Shown: in pieces, positions 17,115-26,090 of the stretch
Layout of the letters: every line of letters starts with the position of its first letter
Numbering within the stretch: position 1 is the stretch's first letter
Source: Melghirimyces algeriensis
GTDB taxonomy: Bacteria > Bacillota > Bacilli > Thermoactinomycetales > DSM-45169
Direction: 5' to 3'
Length of the DNA stretch: 55,974 nucleotides
Assembly: GCF_900182565.1 (NCBI RefSeq)
Contig: NZ_FXTI01000016.1
Location: forward strand, 1-55,974
Translations under genes and position numbers: made by a program
Notes under the pieces: generated by a model
Told to the model about the DNA's origin: nothing
The model's database searches: none
Seen by the model: the letters and a program-made list of their open reading frames with translations, nothing else

Positions 17115-18959
17115 TTATTTAATTTGCACTTGGTATTCCCGCATCCACAAATCCAGTTGGATAATAAACGCAAAAAATTGGGGTACATTCATCAATTGAC
17201 CAAACCATGGAAAGTGCTCCTCGGTCAAATCCCTTTTCGTGAACTGCCGCAAGGCATCTTTATTCAAGAGATCCAGTGCCGGAGAGGTTCCCTTGTTTAA
17301 TATGTCCACCACCCTGTCCTGAACCTGTCGGAGATAAAGCGGATGATGCGTCTTGGGATAGGGGCTTTTTTTCCGCCACAGAACATCGTCAGGCAACATT
17401 CCATGCATCGCTTTGCGCAACAGTCCCTTTTCACGCCCATCCGCCTGTTTTAAAGACCAGGGTACATTCCAGAGATAATCCACGAGATGGTGATCACAGA
17501 AGGGGACACGCACTTCCAATCCCACAGCCATACTCATCCGGTCTTTCCGATCAAGCAGTGTCGGCATCCACCGGGTGAGACTCAGATAAAAAATCTCCCG
17601 CATTCGTTCTTCCCCAGAACTCTCTCCCTGAAGACGAGGAACTTCATTCAGCGCTTCCTGATAGCGATCCGCAACATACTCCAAGGGACGAATATGATTA
17701 ATCACATCGGGAGAGAGGAAACGGACTTTTTCCTCTGTAAAACGAGCCCACGGAAATGTATTCGCATTGATTAACTCCGGACGCTGAAACCAGGGATACC
17801 CGCCAAAGACTTCATCTGCGCATTCACCTGACAATACGACGGTCGCTTCTTTTTTAATCTCACGACAAAACAGATACAAGGAAGCATCCACATCCGCCAT
17901 ACCGGGCAAATCTCTTGCATACAGAGCCTCCTTCAATGCCGGTACCAAGTCAAAGGAATCAATCAGAATATGATGATGCTCCGATCCAATATACTCAGCC
18001 ATCCTTTTTACCCATGGAGCATCGGCATTCGGTTGAAACTCATTCGTTTTAAAATAGCGATCGTTATCCACATAATCCACGGAAAACGTATTTAACGTTT
18101 TCATGCCTTTTTCCTGAAAGTAACGCGCCGTACAGGCGGAAATGGAACTGGAGTCCAATCCACCCGATAACATCGTTCCAACCGGTACATCAGAAACCAG
18201 CTGGCGACGAACGGCATCCGTAAACAATTCCCGTACCCGTTTTACCGTCCGATCCATGTCCTCTTCATGCGGGTGACTCTTTAACGACCAGTAAGCCTGG
18301 CACTGAAGGTGATCCCGTTTCGCTCTCAACCAAGTACCCGGCAGGAGCTCCTTGACTCCTTGAAACACACCATGCCCCGGTGTACGGGCAGGCCCCATCA
18401 CCAACACTTCCGCCAATCCTTCTGCATCCAGCTTGGGAGTCACATCCGGATGAGCCAGCAACGCTTTTAATTCGGATGCAAACAGCATCCGCCCCTCTTG
18501 TATCTTGTAAAAGAGCGGTTTGACCCCAATTCGGTCCCGGGCCATAAACAGACTTTCCTCCATCTCATCCCAAATGGCAAAAGCGAAAATTCCGTTTAAG
18601 TGTTTTGGGGCCTCCACTCCCCACTCTGCATAAGCAGCCACAATCAACTCCGTATCCGAACGACTCTGTAATCTATGGCCACGGGATTTCAGTTCACCGG
18701 CCAACTCATCCATATTGTACAATTCACCGTTATAGGTGATGATCAGATTTCTGTTTCCATATCGTCGCACCATCGGCTGGGAACCGCCTTCCGGATCGAT
18801 GACAATCAGCCGTTGGTGACAAAGACCGGCTCGTTGGGAAAGCCACATTCCCTGTGCATCCGGACCTCTGCAAACCAACTGTCGATTCATGCGTTCCAGT
18901 GTCTCCCGCTCCCGGCTCAAATCCTGCTCCCAGTCAATCCAACCGGTTATACCGCACAT
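17115..18959 (-). CDS. asnB: Asparagine synthetase, glutamine-hydrolysing
   Basis: A 614-aa two-domain enzyme converting aspartate, glutamine and ATP to asparagine. The class II glutamine amidotransferase domain needs Cys2; the ATG at 18959 gives MCGITGW and has GGGAGG upstream, so the two earlier codons are excluded. The synthetase domain (from about residue 240) has the PP-loop VPVGTMLSGGLDSSSIS. It stands alone between two small-peptide loci, with its own terminator. Confidence 0.95.
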   Translation of the reverse strand: MCGITGWIDWEQDLSRERETLERMNRQLVCRGPDAQGMWLSQRAGLCHQRLIVIDPEGGSQPMVRRYGNRNLIITYNGELYNMDELAGELKSRGHRLQSRSDTELIVAAYAEWGVEAPKHLNGIFAFAIWDEMEESLFMARDRIGVKPLFYKIQEGRMLFASELKALLAHPDVTPKLDAEGLAEVLVMGPARTPGHGVFQGVKELLPGTWLRAKRDHLQCQAYWSLKSHPHEEDMDRTVKRVRELFTDAVRRQLVSDVPVGTMLSGGLDSSSISACTARYFQEKGMKTLNTFSVDYVDNDRYFKTNEFQPNADAPWVKRMAEYIGSEHHHILIDSFDLVPALKEALYARDLPGMADVDASLYLFCREIKKEATVVLSGECADEVFGGYPWFQRPELINANTFPWARFTEEKVRFLSPDVINHIRPLEYVADRYQEALNEVPRLQGESSGEERMREIFYLSLTRWMPTLLDRKDRMSMAVGLEVRVPFCDHHLVDYLWNVPWSLKQADGREKGLLRKAMHGMLPDDVLWRKKSPYPKTHHPLYLRQVQDRVVDILNKGTSPALDLLNKDALRQFTKRDLTEEHFPWFGQLMNVPQFFAFIIQLDLWMREYQVQIK

Positions 18960-19247
18960 GGTCAACTCCCTCCCAGACGGAGATGGTGAATGCGCAATCA
19001 GAATAAACCACCTTTATTCGGTGGTTTGATGCCCAATACATCATATGTGGGAGAAGAAAAGAGGTGCGAGATAGAAACTATCTTTTTATGTGGGGTTTCA
19101 AATCTTCTTTCGGATCTGATTTCCTCAATGGTCAGAAAAACCGGGCAGGGGTGAACCCACCTAGTTTTTCTTCTTCTGTATAAGTCTTAGTCTAGTCTAT
19201 CATTCCTCTGCATGGTAAAATATTCATAGGCAAGGGAGAATGGAAAA
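18960..19247 (-). other. asnB upstream region, no gene seen
   Basis: About 290 bp between asnB and the divergent 34-aa peptide gene. A hairpin AAACCACC/GGTGGTTT (19005-19027) lies about 45 bp before the asnB start and could be an attenuator-like element. A smaller GAGATAG/CTATC stem is near 19068-19085. I looked for a T-box and did not find one. On the plus strand an extended -10 (TGGTAAAAT, near 19213-19221) may drive the peptide gene. Confidence 0.4.
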
Positions 19248-19289
19248 GCCTCACCGCCTGGGCCGAGTTTACGGCAAAGGGGGTGAGGC
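19248..19289 (+). promoter_or_regulatory. Leader hairpin hiding the ribosome site of the 34-aa peptide
   Basis: GCCTCACC (19248-19255) pairs perfectly with GGTGAGGC (19282-19289). The latter is part of the ribosome-binding sequence, so the folded RNA would block translation. The related copy at 7969-8013 keeps the pairing through A-U to G-U change. Sequestered start sites are typical of type I toxin mRNAs. Confidence 0.6.
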
Positions 19290-19291
19290 GT

Positions 19292-19396
19292 ATGGAATGG
19301 CTACAAGCTATTGCGGCGATCATCGTCGCACTTGTTGCTATTGCCCGCCTCTTTCTGGATTGGCGCGAAAAGCGTCACCGGAAGATGCGGCGCTGA
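19292..19396 (+). CDS. 34-aa toxin-like membrane peptide
   Basis: The frame MEWLQAIAAIIVALVAIAR followed by a charged tail (DWREKRHRKMRR) has one hydrophobic helix and a strongly basic end. The ribosome site AAAGGGGGTGAGG is strong but lies in a hairpin. Two decayed pieces of the same element flank the R-M cassette at 7951 and 10574, so it belongs to a repeated family. A convergent promoter on the other strand lies just downstream. The size, charge, hidden start and antisense promoter fit a type I toxin (Fst/TxpA/BsrG style), but I cannot assign it to a named family. Confidence 0.6.
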   Translation: MEWLQAIAAIIVALVAIARLFLDWREKRHRKMRR

Positions 19397-19425
19397 ACCG
19401 CTGTAAGTAGGGTCGTAATTTAAAT

Positions 19426-19457
19426 GCCATAAGTAAAGCACCACCTTTACTTATGGC
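19426..19457. other. Perfect 13-bp inverted repeat downstream of the peptide gene
   Basis: GCCATAAGTAAAG and CTTTACTTATGGC are separated by six bases. On the minus strand it is followed by ATTTAAATT and could terminate a short antisense RNA. On the plus strand it would be a stable 3' structure of the peptide mRNA. A second small stem (GCCCAC/GTGGGGC) follows at about 19463-19477. Confidence 0.6.
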
Positions 19458-19503
19458 TACAGGCCCACGGTGGGGCAGTCCTACACTATTCTCTCTTGCC
19501 TTT

Positions 19504-19533
19504 ATTATACACGTTTCGTTTGAGGATATTCAA
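19504..19533 (-). promoter_or_regulatory. Convergent promoter, candidate antitoxin RNA
   Basis: The minus strand has -35 TTGAAT (19528-19533) and a perfect -10 TATAAT (19504-19509) with 18 nt between. Transcription from about 19497 would run toward the 34-aa peptide gene and overlap its 3' untranslated region, as RatA does with txpA mRNA. Confidence 0.5.
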
Positions 19534-19669
19534 CAAGCAACGTGTGAGAATATCATATACAGTTCATATGCCAAAATTCCGTCGCCCCGGTCATGTAAAG
19601 ATTCACTGGAGCAATATAAAAGAGAAGGAAAGAATCTCATAATAAGCAGACTTGTTCCGCCTTTTTAAA

Positions 19670-20023
19670 TTATAAATTTATTTGGACTACAATGCCTATA
19701 GCAGCGACTATATCTTCAACCTGATCTTCGGACAAAACCCCTCTCTGCTCTTCAAAACGATCTACCGATAATGACTTAACTTGAAACGCATCCGCACCAG
19801 AGAGCTTATCCAATCCATTTTTAGCATTAGGTTCGAGCTGTACAAACCATGGCACCCCTTCGTAAGATGGCTTCCATTCAGTTATGGGAACAACGACTTT
19901 TAAAGGTAACCTACCGATATAATCAGCGCTTACAATAACACAGGGGCGGATTTTTTTCATTTCCGCCCCTTTCGATGGGCTCAGATTTACATTCCAAACC
20001 TGGCCTCTACTCATTTTACTCAT
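19670..20023 (-). CDS. MazF/PemK-family endoribonuclease toxin
   Basis: A 117-aa PemK-like protein. Core motifs are RGQVWNVNLSPSKGAEMKKIRPCVIVS at the N-terminus (GxExxKxRPxxV) and PLKVVVPIT. MazF-family proteins cut mRNA. The ATG at 20023 follows GGAGG by six bases and overlaps the upstream stop codon by eight bases, so it is translationally coupled to the Xre/ImmA gene. No small MazE-type antitoxin is present. The upstream DNA-binding metallopeptidase protein would be the partner. Confidence 0.82.
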   Translation of the reverse strand: MSKMSRGQVWNVNLSPSKGAEMKKIRPCVIVSADYIGRLPLKVVVPITEWKPSYEGVPWFVQLEPNAKNGLDKLSGADAFQVKSLSVDRFEEQRGVLSEDQVEDIVAAIGIVVQINL

Positions 20024-21140
20024 ACAAATCCTCCAAAGCAGCACCCTCAAAAGCCGTTAGTTCCTCATTTTCCGCATATTGCTTAACTAAATCTGATGAA
20101 GGCTCTGAGAGCTGCATAGTCTCAGCATCAAACAGAGATTGCGGGGTTTTGTTTAATAGTGTAGCAGCAAAAGACGGAGTTACAAGTTTTTCAGCTAGCG
20201 CTCGGTGTACAAGTTGATCGAGTCTGTACGGTTTTTCTGGGGCCACATGCTCTGGTTCCTCTGAACGCCATCCTCGGGCGCTAAGACGCCTAAATAGTGA
20301 CGTATAAGTTGATTTGTCGATGATTTTTAGATCATAGGCACGGCGAATCCAAAGTTGGATGCTGACACCATACTTTCGTTTAAGGAGTCGCAGTTCATTG
20401 AAACTCAGATTTGATCTTTTTTTGCCTAGTTCAGCGTAAACCGCTTCATCCGGAACCAGAAATGCACCAGCAAAACGGTGGGCAGCTTTTTCGATGTCCA
20501 CATCTGGGGATTCATCGTGAACAAGGTGCCCCAGTTCATGGGCTAAGTTAAAGCGCTGACGATCCCCTGGAACATTTACGTTAAATGCAATAACAGGAAC
20601 TTGGGCATCGTTTTTAACCCAGCATGAAAACCCATCGAATCCTTTAGGGCCTTCAATAGCTATTACTTTTACACCACTTTTTTCAAGTCGACCGCATAAA
20701 TCATCAATCGGGTCTGTCCCAAGCTTCCATTTTTCCCGCAATTCATTAGCAGCCAGTTCTGCATCCTTAACGCTGTTAATTCGGATTTGTGGCAAGACCT
20801 CTTTTAGCGACAATTCATCTGGAAAAAGATCATCGACCATTAAATAACGTTCAACCGTTTCAAGAATTTTTGCCTCAATTGTCTCCTGTAAGCGTTTCCC
20901 TATCTTAGAATGCTTCCGGTATGCGGGAGCAATTGTATCCACTTTGACTTCTCGAAAGAAAAACTCGACACCAACAGACAAGGATTTAGCAAGACGTAAA
21001 AGGGTGCTTTGACGAGGAGCGGTCTCTCCTTTTTCAAATTTTGAAACGGCTGTTTTAGACACTCCAACCTGATTCGCCAGCTCTTGCATAGTTAGTCCCG
21101 CTCTAACCCTGGCTAGCCTAATTCTTGAACCAATATTCAT
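20016..21140 (-). CDS. Xre-family regulator fused to ImmA/IrrE metallopeptidase
   Basis: A 374-aa protein. The N-terminus is an Xre helix-turn-helix (RVRAGLTMQELANQVGVSKTAVSKFEKGE, about residues 12-40). The middle has the zinc peptidase motif HELGH (RFNLAHELGHLVH) of the ImmA/IrrE family, which cleaves repressors in mobile elements and the Deinococcus radiation response. The ATG at 21140 is better placed after AAAGGGG than the GTG three codons earlier. It is coupled to a MazF-like gene and lies directly downstream of a tRNA-Ser 3' end, a common landing place for islands. A regulator-antitoxin role is inferred. Confidence 0.85.
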   Translation of the reverse strand: MNIGSRIRLARVRAGLTMQELANQVGVSKTAVSKFEKGETAPRQSTLLRLAKSLSVGVEFFFREVKVDTIAPAYRKHSKIGKRLQETIEAKILETVERYLMVDDLFPDELSLKEVLPQIRINSVKDAELAANELREKWKLGTDPIDDLCGRLEKSGVKVIAIEGPKGFDGFSCWVKNDAQVPVIAFNVNVPGDRQRFNLAHELGHLVHDESPDVDIEKAAHRFAGAFLVPDEAVYAELGKKRSNLSFNELRLLKRKYGVSIQLWIRRAYDLKIIDKSTYTSLFRRLSARGWRSEEPEHVAPEKPYRLDQLVHRALAEKLVTPSFAATLLNKTPQSLFDAETMQLSEPSSDLVKQYAENEELTAFEGAALEDLYE

Positions 21141-21277
21141 ATTGGTCACCCCTTTTGTTTACATTCTATGCTTTCTTTTGCACTTTGTAAACCATAAGTT
21201 TACCTATAAGATTGCCAATGAGATCCTGTTTCAACCACCGGTACGGTTCTCCATGATCAGGTTGTGAGGCCCAATAT

Positions 21278-21320
21278 ACAAAAAGAAGCCGCCCAAACAT
21301 TGGACGACTTCCTTTTTTCA
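21278..21320 (-). terminator. Terminator of tRNA-Ser(TGA)
   Basis: Arms GAAGTCGTCC and GGGCGGCTTC followed by a T run, nearly identical to the terminator after tRNA-Ser(CGA). Confidence 0.8.
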
Positions 21321-21321
21321 T

Positions 21322-21411
<90 letters not shown>

Positions 21412-21527
21412 ATAGCGTACAGTTCTACATTATATTTCTTGTCCTCGCTTTTGTCAATAGGAAATCACTGGATGAAAAACAATAAAAACATCGAAGGGTG
21501 TGAGAAGTGCCCCTCCGATGTTTTGAA

Positions 21528-22805
21528 TCATTTTTCAATTTTTTTCAATCCACCCATGTAGGGTTGCAATGCTTCCGGAATCCGGATGCTTCCGTCCGCC
21601 TCTTGATAATTCTCCATAATGGCTGCTACCGTACGCCCCACTGCGAGACCGGAACCATTTAGGGTATGGACAAATTCCGGTTTGGCACCGGCTTCCCGTC
21701 GAAATCGGATGTTGGCCCTCCGAGCTTGATATTCTTCAAAGTTACTGCAGGAAGAGATCTCCCGGTATGTATCAGAGCTGGGCAACCATACCTCCAGGTC
21801 ATATTTCTTGGCGGCAGTAAAACCGAGATCAGCCGTACACATCAGCACCACTCGGTAAGGAAGGTTTAATAATTGAAGAACCTTCTCCGCATGTTGCACC
21901 AAATGTTCCAATGCCTCATAGGATTCCTCCGGTTTAACCAGTTTCACCAATTCCACTTTGTTAAACTGATGATTCCGGATCAAACCTCTTGTATCCCTTC
22001 CTGCGGAACCGGCTTCCGAACGGAAATTGGAACTGAAAGCAACAACCTTTACGGGAAGTTCCTGTCCATTTAAGATCTCTCCCCGGTGGTAATTGGTGAC
22101 AGGAACTTCCGCTGTCGGGATCAGGTAATAATCAGTCTCTGCCACCTGAAATGAATCCTCTGCAAACTTGGGCAATTGTCCCGTTCCCGTCATACTGTCC
22201 CGATTCACCATGTAGGGCGGGATCATCTCGGTATAACCATGTTCTTCAGTGTGCAGATCCAGCATAAAATTGATCAATGCCCGTTCTAGACGGGCTCCAA
22301 TTCCCTTGTAGAACACAAAGCGGGAACCGGTTACCTTGCTTGCACGTTCAAAGTCGAGAATACCCAGTTCTGTCGCCAGCTCCCAATGAGGTTTGAACGG
22401 AAAAGCAAAATCGGGAAGATCACCCCAATGACGTACCGGTTGATTATCCTCTTCACTCTCCCCGATGGGAACGCTCTCATGAGGAATATTGGGGATCGTC
22501 AGCAAAACATGTTGCAATTGGTCTTCCACGTTGCGAACTTCCTGGTCCAATTCCTTGATCCGGTCCCCTACACGGCGCATTTCTTGAATGGTTTCTGTTG
22601 CATCTTCACCCGATTTTTTCTTTTGAGCAATGGCTTTTGAAACCACATTCCGCTGATTTTTCAGTTGCTCCACCTCTTGAAGCAACGTCCGGCGACGCTC
22701 ATCCAGTTGGATAATGGAATCCAACCCGCTCACATCTTCTCCTCTGTGTGCCAATCTTTGCCGAATGGAGGGCATCTCTTGTCTCAACAATTTCAGATCC
22801 AACAT
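21528..22805 (-). CDS. serS: Seryl-tRNA synthetase
   Basis: A 425-aa class II synthetase. The N-terminal long coiled-coil arm (about residues 28-105) binds the tRNA-Ser long arm. Motif 2 lies in NFRSEAGSAGRDTRGLIRNHQF and motif 3 in NGSGLAVGRTVAAIMENYQ. The frame is open 12 codons upstream, but the ATG at 22805 (MLDLKLLRQEM) is the conserved start. A T-box leader precedes it, so expression should rise when uncharged tRNA-Ser accumulates. Confidence 0.96.
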   Translation of the reverse strand: MLDLKLLRQEMPSIRQRLAHRGEDVSGLDSIIQLDERRRTLLQEVEQLKNQRNVVSKAIAQKKKSGEDATETIQEMRRVGDRIKELDQEVRNVEDQLQHVLLTIPNIPHESVPIGESEEDNQPVRHWGDLPDFAFPFKPHWELATELGILDFERASKVTGSRFVFYKGIGARLERALINFMLDLHTEEHGYTEMIPPYMVNRDSMTGTGQLPKFAEDSFQVAETDYYLIPTAEVPVTNYHRGEILNGQELPVKVVAFSSNFRSEAGSAGRDTRGLIRNHQFNKVELVKLVKPEESYEALEHLVQHAEKVLQLLNLPYRVVLMCTADLGFTAAKKYDLEVWLPSSDTYREISSCSNFEEYQARRANIRFRREAGAKPEFVHTLNGSGLAVGRTVAAIMENYQEADGSIRIPEALQPYMGGLKKIEK

Positions 22806-22817
22806 AAACCTCACTCC

Positions 22818-23050
22818 CTTCAAAAAAATAGAAACCTCCATCCCCCAAGGGACGGAAGCTCCGCGATACCACCCTGATTGGTCGGAATGTATGTTTCCAA
22901 CCCACTCTATGACGGGATAACGGTCCGCCTTCCCCGGTTGCGCTTCGTACGGAAACCCGATTTACACGCACAGCTCCAAGAGGGATTCCCCGTTTTGGCG
23001 GGACGGTTCACACCCACCACCGTCTCTCTGAAACCGCTTAAAAACGAGTA
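22818..23050 (-). promoter_or_regulatory. T-box riboswitch controlling serS
   Basis: The minus strand carries the T-box sequence GGGTGGTATCGCGG (22861-22874), followed by a terminator stem (22834-22860) and a T run. An upstream Stem I region has AGAGAGACGG and GGGGAATCCC elements. The specifier is probably a UCN codon near the CCTCTTGGAGC segment, which I could not fix exactly. It lies directly before serS. Confidence 0.9.
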
Positions 23051-23087
23051 CTGATTCTTATCATTGCCTGTATGCTTATCCATTTAA

Positions 23088-23675
23088 TCAAATGGTGGTC
23101 ATCTTCATGGAATCCTGAACCATCGTTACAAATAAAGAATGAAGCCGATGATCCTCTGTCAATTCCGGATGAAACGCAGCCCCCAGGAGGTGCCCTTGAC
23201 GGACAACCACAATCCGGTCATCGACAGAACTTAACACTTCCACTCCAGGTCCCACATCTGTAACGGAGGGGGCTCGAATGAAAACCGCTTCATAATCATC
23301 CGCCACACCGGAAATATCCAACGCTGTCTCAAAACTTTCCCGTTGTCTTCCAAAAGCATTTCGACGAACGGTAATGTCCAACAAACCCAAATGACAGGAA
23401 CTAACTCCTTCAATTCGACGTGCCAACATAATCAATCCGGCACAGGTTCCAAAAAGTGGCTTCCCTGCCAACCCCATCTGTTTAATCGGTTCAGTCAACT
23501 TGTACTGATGCATCAGTTTACTGATGGTTGTTGATTCACCACCGGGAATCACCAATCCATCCAATGTTTCCAATTCATGCGGATGTTTAACGGACAGAGC
23601 TTCCGCTCCTGACTTTTCCAACATCCTTACATGTTCCTCTACCGCGCCCTGCAAGGCGAGAACACCGATCTTCAT
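23088..23675 (-). CDS. pdxT: Pyridoxal 5'-phosphate synthase glutaminase subunit PdxT
   Basis: A 195-aa glutaminase that hands ammonia to PdxS. The catalytic Cys is in GTCAGLIML and the His-Glu pair in AAFHPELTED. PGGESTT is the conserved glycine-rich site. The ATG at 23675 has GGGAGGGA upstream; the longer open frame upstream runs into pdxS and is not used. It follows pdxS by 22 bp in one transcription unit. Confidence 0.96.
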   Translation of the reverse strand: MKIGVLALQGAVEEHVRMLEKSGAEALSVKHPHELETLDGLVIPGGESTTISKLMHQYKLTEPIKQMGLAGKPLFGTCAGLIMLARRIEGVSSCHLGLLDITVRRNAFGRQRESFETALDISGVADDYEAVFIRAPSVTDVGPGVEVLSSVDDRIVVVRQGHLLGAAFHPELTEDHRLHSLFVTMVQDSMKMTTI

Positions 23676-23697
23676 GGCAATCCCTCCCGGACTCCCT

Positions 23698-24600
23698 TTA
23701 CCAGCCGCGCTCCTGCATGCGGTCAGCCTGTTCCAACGCAGAGATTTCAATTCCTGGCATCGCGCTGCCTAGGTTTTTGGATAGTTCAACGATCCGGCTG
23801 AAGTCCTCATAATGTGTCGTCGCTTCCACAATCGCTCGCGCAAATTTGGCCGGTTGTTCCGATTTAAAAATACCGGAGCCGACAAAAACGCCATCGCTGC
23901 CCAAATGCATCATCAATGCAGCATCTGCCGGAGTTGCTACTCCACCAGCCGCAAAGTTGACCACGGGCAAGCGTCCCTTTTCGTGAATCTCCAACAGGAG
24001 TTCAAAAGGGGCACCGATGTTTTTGGCTTCTGCCATCAGTTCATCCCGTGACATATTTTGTACTTTGCGGATTTCCGCCATCATTTGACGCATATGTTTG
24101 ACAGCTTCCACAATGTTTCCCGTTCCGGGCTCCCCTTTGGTCCGAATCATGGAAGCTCCTTCACCGATTCTCCGGAGTGCTTCCCCCAAATTGCGTGCTC
24201 CACATACAAAAGGAACCGTAAAAGTGCTTTTGTCAATATGATATTTATCGTCTGCTGGGGTCAACACTTCACTTTCATCGATATAATCGACTCCCATCGC
24301 TTCCAGAAGACGGGCTTCCACAAAATGACCGATTCGCGCTTTGGCCATCACAGGAATCGTTACTGCATTCATCACTTCTTCAACCACCCGCGGGTCGGCC
24401 ATACGAGCTACGCCGCCAGCCGCACGAATATCGGCAGGAACGCGTTCCAATGCCATGACAGCCACCGCACCTGCATCTTCCGCAATTTTAGCTTGCTCAG
24501 CATTGACGACATCCATAATGACGCCGCCCTTCTGCATCTGTGCCATTCCTCGTTTTACACGCTCTGTTCCAGTGGCAAATCTACCGCTTTGATCCGTCAT
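23698..24600 (-). CDS. pdxS: Pyridoxal 5'-phosphate synthase subunit PdxS
   Basis: A 300-aa TIM-barrel synthase making PLP from ribose 5-phosphate, glyceraldehyde 3-phosphate and ammonia. Highly conserved blocks include KGGVIMDVVNAEQAKIAEDAGA, the Lys in VMAKARIGHF and IRTKGEPGTGN. Normal length. The ribosome site GGGAGGAAG is well spaced. It follows dacA, as in B. subtilis. Confidence 0.98.
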   Translation of the reverse strand: MTDQSGRFATGTERVKRGMAQMQKGGVIMDVVNAEQAKIAEDAGAVAVMALERVPADIRAAGGVARMADPRVVEEVMNAVTIPVMAKARIGHFVEARLLEAMGVDYIDESEVLTPADDKYHIDKSTFTVPFVCGARNLGEALRRIGEGASMIRTKGEPGTGNIVEAVKHMRQMMAEIRKVQNMSRDELMAEAKNIGAPFELLLEIHEKGRLPVVNFAAGGVATPADAALMMHLGSDGVFVGSGIFKSEQPAKFARAIVEATTHYEDFSRIVELSKNLGSAMPGIEISALEQADRMQERGW

Positions 24601-24691
24601 TCATTCTTCCTCCCAATCTCCCGGAATCCGGTTTCATTAAGATTCATTGTAACGAAACGCCCGCCTGTTGACAATACAACCCCTCAGTCAA

Positions 24692-25921
24692 TCATATAAA
24701 CCAATCAGCCAGTATCCCAAGCAATTGAGTAAACCACCCGGCTTTTTCCACATCCTCCTTTACCACGATACGAGCGGGTTTGACTCCAGGGATCTTTTCT
24801 CCATCATACAGGATTCGGGCCTTTCCAACCACCGTTCCGGCCTGAACCGGGGCTTCCAATTCATACTTCAACTCTACTTGTACGGAATAACGGTTCTCCT
24901 CCCCATCTTTTACGAGAATCCTCCGAGTGTCCGCCGACACGACGGGTACTTTCCTCTCGCTCCCATTTTGCACTTGGATATAAAGGTCTTCAGAAATCTC
25001 TTTCCCTTTTTTTAGTTTGGGTTTCATCTGATATTCTTCATACGCATAGTCCAAAAGCTTTTTTGTTTCCGTAAACCGCCGATTTTTGGAGGGGGTTCCC
25101 ATCACTACCGTAATCAAGCGCATTCCTTTCCTTTTCGCTGTACCGACAAAATTGTAACCGGCCTTGGAAGTAAATCCGGTCTTGACTCCGTCCACCCCTT
25201 TGTAAAAATGCGGGAGACCGGGAAGCATCGTGTTTCGGTTGATCACGGTATGTTTTTTATTCCCTTTCTGAAAGGTGTATGTAGGAAGGGAAATGATTTT
25301 ATTCACCTCAGGATGTTTTTGGAGCATGTGACGGGTCAACCGGGCAATATCCAATGATGACATGCGAAGTTTGCCATCGACCTCCGGAGGATCCGGATAA
25401 CTGTGTCTCGGTAGCCCTGTAGCATTGGTAAAATGGGTATTCTTCAGACCCAGGCGTTCCGCTTCCCGATTCATTTTTTTCACAAATGCTGTTTCACTGC
25501 CTGCCACATGTTCAGCCAGAGCCACAGTGGCATCATTCGCGGAATAAACAGCCATCACCGTAAAGAGTTCTTTAACGGTATGGGTTTCACCCGCTTTGAG
25601 ATATACCTGGGATTCTCCGATGGAGGCTGCACGATGGGAGACATTTACCGGATCATCCCAATCCAGTTTCCCCGCTTTCATTTCCTTGAGTACAACATAT
25701 TCCGTCATGATCTTCGTCAGACTTGCCGGTGGATAAGCGTGATTTTCTTTCAATCCGTTTAGGATTCTGCCCGTTTCCATTTCCATCAGGACATAGGAAC
25801 GAGCGTTTAAAGGTTGGGGTAACTCAGCATATGTATTCTGAGCTTCAACGGCTGGTCGGGCAGGTAAAATAAACAGCAGACAACAAAAGAGAATGAAGAG
25901 TATTTTCTTTTTACCGACCAC
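24692..25921 (-). CDS. dacA: D-alanyl-D-alanine carboxypeptidase (PBP5, DacA type)
   Basis: A 409-aa low-molecular-weight penicillin-binding protein that trims the terminal D-Ala of peptidoglycan stems. A signal peptide (KKKILFILFCCLLFILP) precedes the active-site motifs SLTK (YPPASLTKIM), SAN (VYSANDA) and KTG (GVKTGFT). The C-terminus ends in an amphipathic helix (WFTQLLGILADWFI) that anchors it to the membrane. The start is GTG. It lies between guaB and pdxS, the B. subtilis order. Confidence 0.95.
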   Translation of the reverse strand: MVGKKKILFILFCCLLFILPARPAVEAQNTYAELPQPLNARSYVLMEMETGRILNGLKENHAYPPASLTKIMTEYVVLKEMKAGKLDWDDPVNVSHRAASIGESQVYLKAGETHTVKELFTVMAVYSANDATVALAEHVAGSETAFVKKMNREAERLGLKNTHFTNATGLPRHSYPDPPEVDGKLRMSSLDIARLTRHMLQKHPEVNKIISLPTYTFQKGNKKHTVINRNTMLPGLPHFYKGVDGVKTGFTSKAGYNFVGTAKRKGMRLITVVMGTPSKNRRFTETKKLLDYAYEEYQMKPKLKKGKEISEDLYIQVQNGSERKVPVVSADTRRILVKDGEENRYSVQVELKYELEAPVQAGTVVGKARILYDGEKIPGVKPARIVVKEDVEKAGWFTQLLGILADWFI

Positions 25922-26041
25922 CTAGTATGCCACTCCGTTTCATGAAGATATAGGATATACCACAAAGGCAGCCAAATGATGCCATTTCACATCTCCCATC
26001 ATACCGGAAGAGAAACCAGAAGAAAATGGATAACAATATTT

Positions 26042-26090
26042 TTTCCAAAAATAAAACACAGGGAGTATTCCCTGTGTGAGGTTCATGACA
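26042..26090 (-). terminator. guaB terminator; remaining dacA-guaB spacer without a gene
   Basis: On the minus strand ACACAGGGA/TCCCTGTGT with a 4-base loop is followed by TTTATTTTT. The whole dacA-guaB spacer (25922-26320) is 399 bp. Between 26091 and 26320 I see only an AGCGGA/TCCGCT stem (about 26178-26201) and no convincing gene. Confidence 0.75.

Noticed and set aside
18960..19247. Possible T-box before asnB
   Set aside because: A GGTGGG segment looked suggestive, but there is no T-box core, Stem I element or terminator with a T run.
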